NCBI GenBank assembly: GCA_015520145.1 | Contig: WAQR01000011.1 | Span: 1-10,706 of the forward strand | DNA: 10,706 bases | Direction of reading: 5' to 3' | Source: Candidatus Hydrothermarchaeota archaeon | GTDB taxonomy: Archaea > Hydrothermarchaeota > Hydrothermarchaeia > Hydrothermarchaeales > WAQR01 | Part shown: piece by piece, positions 6,071-10,706 of the stretch | Layout: each line of letters begins with the position of its first letter | Numbering within the stretch: position 1 is the first letter of the stretch | Notes under the pieces: model-generated | Databases searched by the model: none | Seen by the model: only the letters and a program-made list of their open reading frames with translations | Told to the model about the DNA's origin: nothing | Made by a program: the position numbers and the translations under genes

Positions 6071-7252
6071 AGCAGGAGTTCTGCCTTCAATTATATCCAT
6101 GGCAATGGCTTTGAGTTCATTATCTGTCAGGGCACTTTTCCTCCTCTCGGAACTCTTTTTTACGACCTTTAATATCTCAATTAGATGTTCCTTATCTGCC
6201 TCGATACCCAGCTCTTTTAACTTGTCCCAGATAGCATGTTTACCAGAATGTTTCCCGATAACTATCCTCCTGCTGGCGCCGATCTCGTCAGGCATGAAAG
6301 ACTCGTAGGTAAAAGGATATTTGAGCACACCATCCACATGGATGCCTGATTCATGCGTGAACATGTGCGCCCCGACAATCGACCTGCCAGGTGGGATGGG
6401 GATGCCTGATGCCTTTTCAACATATCTTGAGAGTTCGTATATCTTGCTGATCTTAAATGGCTGGTCAAGGTTGTAGAGTTTTAAAAGCGCCATGATAACC
6501 CCTTCAAGTGAGGAGTTGCCAGCCCGTTCCCCGAGTCCGTTAACGGTGGTGGAGGCATATTCTGCCCCGGACTCAAATGCAGCCAGGGCGTTGGCAACTG
6601 CCAGGCCATAGTCGTTATGTGTATGGATCTCGACAGGCATCTTTGTATCTTTTATTATCCTCTTTGTGATATATCTGCATGATGCCGGGATAAGCACACC
6701 AAGTGTGTCGCATATCCTGATCCTGTCTGCACCAGCGTCCTTCCCGACCCTTGCAAACTCTTCTAAAAATGAGAGGTCGGTCCTTGTCGCATCTTCTGAA
6801 TTTAAAGAGATGTAAAATCCGTGGGATTTTGCGTATTCGGTCATGGTGACCGCCTTTTCAAGGACCTCTTCCCGGGTCATCCGAAGCTTGTATTTTAGAT
6901 GGATGTCTGAGGTTGCTATTGAAATCGCAATGGAATCTGCATCAGTCCTCAGTACCGCATCTATATCATCTTTGACCGCTCTCGACCATCCCATAATGCT
7001 CGCGTTTAGCCCTTCTTTGACGATGGATTTGACAGTCTTTTCCTCGCTGGGAGACATGGCAGGTGTCCCTGCTTCTATCTGCTGGACACCTATCTCGTCG
7101 AGCAGTCTTGCAATATGGATCTTCTCTTCTTCTGAGAATACAACGCCAGGCGTCTGTTCACCGTCTCTAAGTGTCGTATCATTGATCTTTATGTCACCGA
7201 AATGAAACTCTTTCATGACCTCTTTTTTGAAATTATATGGACTTACAAACAT
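6056..7252 (-). CDS. Homocitrate/2-isopropylmalate synthase family enzyme, homocitrate synthase (NifV/AksA) type favoured
   Basis: Condenses acetyl-CoA with a 2-oxo acid. With 398 residues it has only the catalytic TIM barrel and short C-terminal subdomains, lacking the LeuA regulatory domain. Seen, numbering from the preferred start: NDTTLRDGEQTPG at 24-36, SEDATRTD at 152-159, the metal-binding HTHND at 210-214, NGLGERAGN at 238-246, HESGIHVDGVL at 300-310 and GKHSG at 333-337. The GIHVDGVLK-x-P-x-TYE context resembles NifV-type homocitrate synthases; AksA (coenzyme B synthesis) or isopropylmalate synthase cannot be excluded. The frame is open back to a TTG at 7291, with an ATG at 7288, but neither has a ribosome site. 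The ATG at 7252 has GAGGAG 6 bases ahead, so I place the start there. It lies 43 bases after mutS. Confidence 0.85.
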   Translation of the reverse strand: MFVSPYNFKKEVMKEFHFGDIKINDTTLRDGEQTPGVVFSEEEKIHIARLLDEIGVQQIEAGTPAMSPSEEKTVKSIVKEGLNASIMGWSRAVKDDIDAVLRTDADSIAISIATSDIHLKYKLRMTREEVLEKAVTMTEYAKSHGFYISLNSEDATRTDLSFLEEFARVGKDAGADRIRICDTLGVLIPASCRYITKRIIKDTKMPVEIHTHNDYGLAVANALAAFESGAEYASTTVNGLGERAGNSSLEGVIMALLKLYNLDQPFKISKIYELSRYVEKASGIPIPPGRSIVGAHMFTHESGIHVDGVLKYPFTYESFMPDEIGASRRIVIGKHSGKHAIWDKLKELGIEADKEHLIEILKVVKKSSERRKSALTDNELKAIAMDIIEGRTPAEASK

Positions 7253-7258
7253 GTCGTT

Positions 7259-7264
7259 CTCCTC
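7259..7264 (-). promoter_or_regulatory. Ribosome binding site GAGGAG fixing the homocitrate-synthase-like start
   Basis: On the minus strand GAGGAG is followed by AACGAC and ATG at 7252. It is the only strong site near the candidate starts, so it argues against the longer TTG (7291) and ATG (7288) versions. Confidence 0.65.
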
Positions 7265-7295
7265 GCTACACTGCTGTTCAGATTGCATCAAAATA

Positions 7296-10016
7296 TTAAC
7301 ATCGTGTTAGATAATCTAATTCCTGCCTTTCCTTCCTGCCTTTCTTCTCTCCTTTTAAAACCTTCTCTTTCAGTTCAAACAGCTTGTCCAGTGCCTCTTT
7401 TGGCGTCATCATGTTCAGGTCGAGTCTTTTTATCTCTTTTTCGATATCGCTCTCTTTTTGGGGTGCGGGGAATACGAGGTTCTGCTGCATGGGGTCGGAC
7501 AGCACCTTCTGGATCCGCCTCTTTCTTAACCGTTTTGCAACTATCTTGTCGTCTACGACTTCTTCGGCTTCGATGCGCGCCAGGACCTCTTTTGCCCTGT
7601 CTATGACCTTTTTAGGAAGCCCTGCAAGTTTTGCAACCTGTATCCCGTAGCTCTTGTCTGTCGCACCTTCGACTATCCTGCGGATGAAGATGATCTCGTC
7701 TTCTTTCTCTTTTACGGCGACATGGTAGTTCCTGACCTTTGGGAGTATCTGGGAAAGCTCGGTCAGGTGGTGGTAGTGGGTGGCGAAGAGGGTCTTTGCA
7801 CCTATTTTCCGGCTGTGGATGTATTCTGCAACCGCCCATGCAATGCTGAGCCCGTCAAAGGTGCTCGTGCCGCGGCCGATCTCGTCGAGGATGATGAGGC
7901 TTTTTGAGGTCGCGTTGTTGAGGATGTTGGCGGTCTCGTTCATCTCGATCATAAATGTGCTCTGACCAAATGTCAGGTCGTCGTAAGCCCCGACACGGGT
8001 GAATATCCTGTCCACTATACAGATGGATGCCTCTCTTGCCGGGACAAATGACCCTATCTGTGCCATCAGGACGATGAGTGCAACCTGGCGCATATATGTG
8101 GATTTGCCTGCCATGTTCGGGCCTGTGATAATCAAAACCTGTTCGTTTTCGTTGTCAAGATGTGTATCGTTTGCCACGAAGCCTGGGATCATCTGTTCGA
8201 CGACAGGATGCCTGCCGTCTCTTATTGTGATCTCGCCGCTGTCCGTGTCAGTGATTTCCGGCCTTACATAATTGTTCTGTACTGCCACTTCAGCAAGTGC
8301 TGTGAGTACGTCGAGGGCTGCGATTGTCCTGGCGTTTGACTGGATCTTCTCGGTCTCATCTGTAACCCGGTCTCTTACATCTATAAAGATGCGGTATTCT
8401 CTCTGGTTTATCTGCTCTTCTGATCCCAGTATCATTGCCTCTTTTTCTTTGAGTTCTGGGGTGATGAAACGCTCGGCGTTTGCAAGCGTCTGCTTTCTGA
8501 TATAGTCTCCTGGTACGAGTGAGAGGTTGGATTTTGAGACTTCTATGTAGTAGCCGAAAACGTTGTTGAATCCCACTTTCAGGTTCTTGATTCCTGTGCG
8601 TGCCCTTTGCGATTTCTCAAGTTCTGCTATCCATTTTTTGCCGCCCTTTACCGTTTCACGGATGCTGTCAAGTTTGCTGTCGTATCCGGTTTTGATGAGT
8701 CTGCCTTCTCTTAGTGTCAGCGGGGGGTTGTCTGTAATCGCATTTTCGATGAGGTCGACTATTTCTTCAACAGGGTCGAGCTGGTTGAGCAGCCTTTTTA
8801 TCAGCGGGGTCTCCAGAGTCTTCTGGGTCCCTTGGGTCTCCAGATTGTTCAGTTTCTCTTTTATCCGGGGTATTGCTTTCAGGGACTCTTTTAGTGCGAT
8901 GAGGTCTCTGGCGTTGGCGCTGCCGTAGACTGTCCTGGAAATCAGCCGTTCGATGTCTTGAACGCGTTTTAGAATCGTTCTTAAATCATCTCTTAGAAAT
9001 CCGTCTTTTGTGAATGCTTCTACAGCATCCAGCCGTTCTTCGATCCTGGTTACATCTATTAGTGGTTTTAATATCCACTGCCTGAGAAGCCTCCGACCCA
9101 TGGGTGTTACGGTCATGTTCAGGACCGCGAAGAGAGTGTTTCTGGCAGAGCCGTCTCTGATGTTTGTTACGATCTCCAGGTTCCTGCAGGTGGTGCTGTC
9201 GAGGATCATGTAGGATTCGGTGGAGTAGATGCCTATCTGGTTGATGTATGTGAGCGGGTTTTTCTGGGTCTCTTTTAGATAGTTGATTATCCCGCCTGCT
9301 GCCCTTACTGCCTCCGGTTTCCTTTCAAGACCGAATCCTTCAAGGGAGAGGACGTTGAAATGTTTTTTGAGGGTCTCGTAGCAGGTGTCGAAGTCGAAGT
9401 TCTCATCTCCGTAGGGGTTGATCTGCATTTGCATGTTTTTGAATGCAGATATGACCTCGCTGTATATCGAGGATGGCAGGAGGCATTCTGAGGGTGAGAA
9501 GAGGTTGATTTCGGAGATGAGTTTCGATATGGATGCCGTCTTACCGTCTAGCTGGGTGGCTTTGAATTCGCCTGTGGAGATATCGACGATTGCAAGGCCA
9601 TAGGATGAGCTGCTGCCTTTTACTACTGCGGCGAGGAAGTTGTTCTGGCTGTCGTTTAGCATGGATTCGCTGATTACTGTCCCCGGGGTTACGACCCTTA
9701 TGACGTCACGTTTGACCACACCTTTTGCAAGTTTCGGGTCTTCGACCTGTTCACATATTGCTACCTTGTAGCCTTTTTTTACGAGCTTTCCGAGATATGT
9801 ATCTACGGCGTGGTACGGGATGCCTGCAAGCGGGATGGATTGGCCCTGGCTTTTGCCTCTTGTGGTGAGGACGATGTCAAGCTCTTTGGAGGCTATTTTG
9901 GCGTCGTCGTAGAACATCTCGTAGAAGTCGCCCATCCTGAAGAAGAGGATGGAGTCTTTGTATTTCTTTTTTATTTCTAGGTACTGCTTCATCATGGGTG
10001 TGAGATTGCCGGCCAT
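7296..10016 (-). CDS. mutS: DNA mismatch repair ATPase MutS (MutS1 type)
   Basis: Binds mismatches and small loops in DNA and, using ATP, recruits MutL. The 906-residue protein has all MutS1 parts. The mismatch-binding domain has F31-Y-E33 in GDFYEMFYDD (the conserved Phe-x-Glu). The connector follows, then the lever and clamp (about 270-590). The ATPase domain has Walker A GPNMAGKST at 632-640, the DDLTFGQSTFMIEM signature at 679-692, Walker B LIILDEIGRG at 707-716 and the ATHYHHL motif at 745-751. The tail (about 860-885, RLDLNMMTPKEALDKLFELK) is the usual C-terminal oligomerisation segment, followed by a Lys-rich end. Archaeal MutS1 is patchy and regarded as acquired from bacteria. No mutL is in view. 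The ATG at 10016 has no clear ribosome site; a tttttaaatc box around 10097-10106 could be its TATA. Confidence 0.97.
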   Translation of the reverse strand: MAGNLTPMMKQYLEIKKKYKDSILFFRMGDFYEMFYDDAKIASKELDIVLTTRGKSQGQSIPLAGIPYHAVDTYLGKLVKKGYKVAICEQVEDPKLAKGVVKRDVIRVVTPGTVISESMLNDSQNNFLAAVVKGSSSSYGLAIVDISTGEFKATQLDGKTASISKLISEINLFSPSECLLPSSIYSEVISAFKNMQMQINPYGDENFDFDTCYETLKKHFNVLSLEGFGLERKPEAVRAAGGIINYLKETQKNPLTYINQIGIYSTESYMILDSTTCRNLEIVTNIRDGSARNTLFAVLNMTVTPMGRRLLRQWILKPLIDVTRIEERLDAVEAFTKDGFLRDDLRTILKRVQDIERLISRTVYGSANARDLIALKESLKAIPRIKEKLNNLETQGTQKTLETPLIKRLLNQLDPVEEIVDLIENAITDNPPLTLREGRLIKTGYDSKLDSIRETVKGGKKWIAELEKSQRARTGIKNLKVGFNNVFGYYIEVSKSNLSLVPGDYIRKQTLANAERFITPELKEKEAMILGSEEQINQREYRIFIDVRDRVTDETEKIQSNARTIAALDVLTALAEVAVQNNYVRPEITDTDSGEITIRDGRHPVVEQMIPGFVANDTHLDNENEQVLIITGPNMAGKSTYMRQVALIVLMAQIGSFVPAREASICIVDRIFTRVGAYDDLTFGQSTFMIEMNETANILNNATSKSLIILDEIGRGTSTFDGLSIAWAVAEYIHSRKIGAKTLFATHYHHLTELSQILPKVRNYHVAVKEKEDEIIFIRRIVEGATDKSYGIQVAKLAGLPKKVIDRAKEVLARIEAEEVVDDKIVAKRLRKRRIQKVLSDPMQQNLVFPAPQKESDIEKEIKRLDLNMMTPKEALDKLFELKEKVLKGEKKGRKERQELDYLTRC

Positions 10017-10030
10017 GTCTTTTTTGTTGG

Positions 10031-10102
10031 ATGAATTTAGTAGATGTATTTTGCGGTATTGTTGCAGGGGAGATTTGTAATGGGTTGGGAGGTCTGATTT
10101 AA
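10031..10102 (+). other. 23-codon open frame containing the left 32-bp repeat (doubtful)
   Basis: ATG at 10031 opens MNLVDVFCGIVAGEICNGL and ends at TAA (10100-10102). The repeat part (GIVAGEICNG) is read in the same frame as in the right-hand gene at 10587. 'VFCGIVAGEI' resembles the N-terminus of HIT-family proteins (C-x-F-C-x-I-x-x-GEI), so it may be the broken start of such a gene. It could equally be chance: its ATG is only 14 bases from the divergent mutS start. Confidence 0.2.
10054..10085. repeat. 32-bp direct repeat, left copy
   Basis: Runs from cggtattgttgc to gtaatgggt and is identical over all 32 bases to 10664-10695, in the same orientation. After it, similarity weakens within a few bases (tgggagg against cgggggg); before it there is none. 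It lies between the toxin gene's end and mutS, in the presumed mutS leader. Confidence 0.95.
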
Positions 10103-10111
10103 AAACCTTTA

Positions 10112-10375
10112 TTATATCCTCTTGTAAATCCTTCCCCTCTTGTCGATATCTACAACGACTATAATCTCTTTATCAGAGTATGTTTTGAACAATGCTCGAT
10201 AATCCCCAACTCTCAAACGGAAAGTATTTTCTCTGCCCTGAACCTTAATACAATTTCTCACATCAGGAAAATCTGCAAGCTTTTTGATATGGGTTTCTAT
10301 TCTTTTTTGGATTTTTAAAGGTAGTTTGTCAAATTTCTTTTTGGATTCGGCTAAAAGATAAACAGAATAGGTCAT
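10112..10375 (-). CDS. RelE/ParE-superfamily toxin
   Basis: An 87-residue basic protein with the compact RelE/ParE fold order: strand (SVYLLAES), two helices (KKKFDKLPLKIQKRIETHIKK roughly 12-32), then strands with FRLRVGDYRALFKTY (52-66), EIIVVVDIDKRGRIYKR (70-86). Arg53, Arg55, Arg60, Arg80 and Tyr84 lie where RelE-type mRNA interferases have their basic and Tyr catalytic residues. It probably cleaves mRNA on the ribosome when freed from its antitoxin; a gyrase-directed ParE role is the alternative. The start overlaps the antitoxin stop as TGATG, so translation is coupled. The pair lies between the two 32-bp repeats. Confidence 0.82.
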   Translation of the reverse strand: MTYSVYLLAESKKKFDKLPLKIQKRIETHIKKLADFPDVRNCIKVQGRENTFRLRVGDYRALFKTYSDKEIIVVVDIDKRGRIYKRI

Positions 10376-10533
10376 CAGATCACTTTGTGGAGTTCTCCCG
10401 ATTTTCCTTCTGCGATTATTCTATCAGCCCTGTCCAGCAGTTCCTCCTCCTCTTTAGTGAGAAAAACATCCTCTAAAAACTCTGAAACGGCATCAAGTTT
10501 TTCTTCAAGTCTCTTTATTGCAGAACCTTCCAT
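10375..10533 (-). CDS. Small antitoxin partner of the RelE/ParE toxin
   Basis: A 52-codon frame directly upstream of the toxin: MEGSAIKRLEEKLDAVSEFL at its start, then an acidic LTKEEEELLDRADRII helix and a short end at HKVI, TGA at 10375-10377. The strongly acidic, helical composition suits a neutralising partner of the basic toxin. I recognise no family, and no obvious AbrB, ribbon-helix-helix or HTH DNA-binding part is visible, so autoregulation is uncertain. AGGTG at 10543-10547 precedes the ATG by 9 bases. The function is inferred from position, size and the 1-base TGATG overlap. Confidence 0.7.
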   Translation of the reverse strand: MEGSAIKRLEEKLDAVSEFLEDVFLTKEEEELLDRADRIIAEGKSGELHKVI

Positions 10534-10586
10534 ATCGGCGCACCTGAATATATCTTAAGTATTTAACATATAAATAAATATCTCTT
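10534..10586. promoter_or_regulatory. Divergent promoter region of antitoxin and right-edge gene
   Basis: A 53-base A/T-rich gap. On the minus strand a tttatatgtt-like box (about 10566-10575) is well spaced for a start near 10545, ahead of the antitoxin. On the plus strand atatatctta (about 10547-10556) is about 35 bases before the ATG at 10587, while tataaata at 10569-10576 is too close. Assignments are by spacing only. Confidence 0.35.
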
Positions 10587-10706
10587 ATGAGAATAGTCAG
10601 GAGCAAATGTTGGGATTGTTATACTCCTGTTTTAGCTGAAAGGGACGGGTTCTCGGGCAGGGACGGTATTGTTGCAGGGGAGATTTGTAATGGGTCGGGG
10701 GGAGAG
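10587..10706 (+). CDS. Unrecognised protein, N-terminal part only (runs off the window)
   Basis: An open frame of 40 codons without stop to the window edge: MRIVRSKCWDCYTPVL, then AERDGFSGRDGIVAGEICNG and SGGE. Cys8 and Cys11 form a C-x-x-C that could bind metal or be redox active. Residues 27-36 are encoded by the right copy of the 32-bp repeat. No Shine-Dalgarno site precedes the ATG, so it would be leaderless or use another start. I do not recognise the family; the short IVAGEI resembles HIT-family N-termini but the flanks do not. It may not be a real gene. Confidence 0.4.
   Translation, partial: MRIVRSKCWDCYTPVLAERDGFSGRDGIVAGEICNGSGGE
10664..10695. repeat. 32-bp direct repeat, right copy
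   Basis: Identical to 10054-10085, 610 bases away in the same orientation. Here it lies inside the open frame beginning at 10587 and ends 11 bases before the window edge. Together the copies bracket the toxin-antitoxin pair and the divergent promoter. Confidence 0.95.

Noticed and set aside
5946..6308. 120-residue plus-strand frame starting in the tRNA 3' end
   Set aside because: Begins inside tRNA-Asn, runs through the tandem repeats (hence its SGYGKSGYGK start) and then antisense to the homocitrate-synthase-like gene.
6843..7205. 120-residue plus-strand frame
   Set aside because: Antisense to the conserved TIM barrel of the homocitrate-synthase-like enzyme.
7253..7291. N-terminal extension of the homocitrate-synthase-like protein (TTG 7291, ATG 7288)
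   Set aside because: No ribosome site serves these starts, whereas the ATG at 7252 has GAGGAG 6 bases ahead. The extra residues are polar and not part of the family's conserved N-terminus.
7202..7606. 134-residue plus-strand frame
   Set aside because: It is antisense to the 5' end of the homocitrate-synthase-like gene and the 3' end of mutS, both certain coding regions; it has low-complexity Leu/Ser/Arg composition and no family motif.
8563..8928. 121-residue plus-strand frame inside mutS
   Set aside because: Ser/Leu/Phe-rich antisense shadow of the MutS lever domain, with no recognisable domain.

Overview
The window looks like part of a euryarchaeal genome, most likely a methanogen or methanogen-related lineage (Methanosarcinales or ANME/Syntrophoarchaeia-like; this is inference). 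The evidence is a DUF98-type chorismate lyase (in methanogens, the route to the 4-hydroxybenzoate part of methanopterin), a DUF1699-like protein of a kind I associate with Methanosarcina relatives, a homocitrate-synthase-like enzyme, a tRNA gene with no encoded CCA, and TATA-like boxes about 25 bases ahead of start codons that lack Shine-Dalgarno sites. Some genes look bacterial in type (mutS, the DUF1573 pair), as is common in these archaea.

Layout. 1-1555 (+): pyrD (dihydroorotate dehydrogenase) and a chorismate lyase, coupled by an ATGA overlap. 1548-3945 (-): three closely packed genes, read right to left: DUF1573 membrane protein, second DUF1573 membrane protein, then a thioredoxin-like domain fused to a DsbD/CcdA membrane domain. 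This looks like an extracytoplasmic thiol-redox module. 3946-4304: promoter, a 14-bp tandem repeat and a decayed DDE transposase fragment. 4305-5231 (-): UPF0104/LPG-synthase-type membrane protein. 5460-5855 (+): DUF1699-like protein with a C-terminal helix-turn-helix, apparently leaderless, followed by tRNA-Asn(GUU) at 5879-5951. 5957-6070: several short tandem duplications and a small palindrome. 6056-10016 (-): mutS followed by a homocitrate/isopropylmalate-synthase-family gene, probably one transcript. 10031-10706: a small RelE/ParE-type toxin-antitoxin pair (-) bracketed by a perfect 32-bp direct repeat, and the start of an unrecognised + strand gene running off the window.

The two points most worth following up are the DUF1573-DUF1573-Trx/CcdA cluster, where both DUF1573 proteins carry a Cys-x-Cys pair that could be a redox client of the membrane protein, and the 32-bp repeat around the toxin-antitoxin module, which looks like the scar of an insertion or duplication. 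I see no CRISPR array, no intact insertion sequence and no clear antiviral system.
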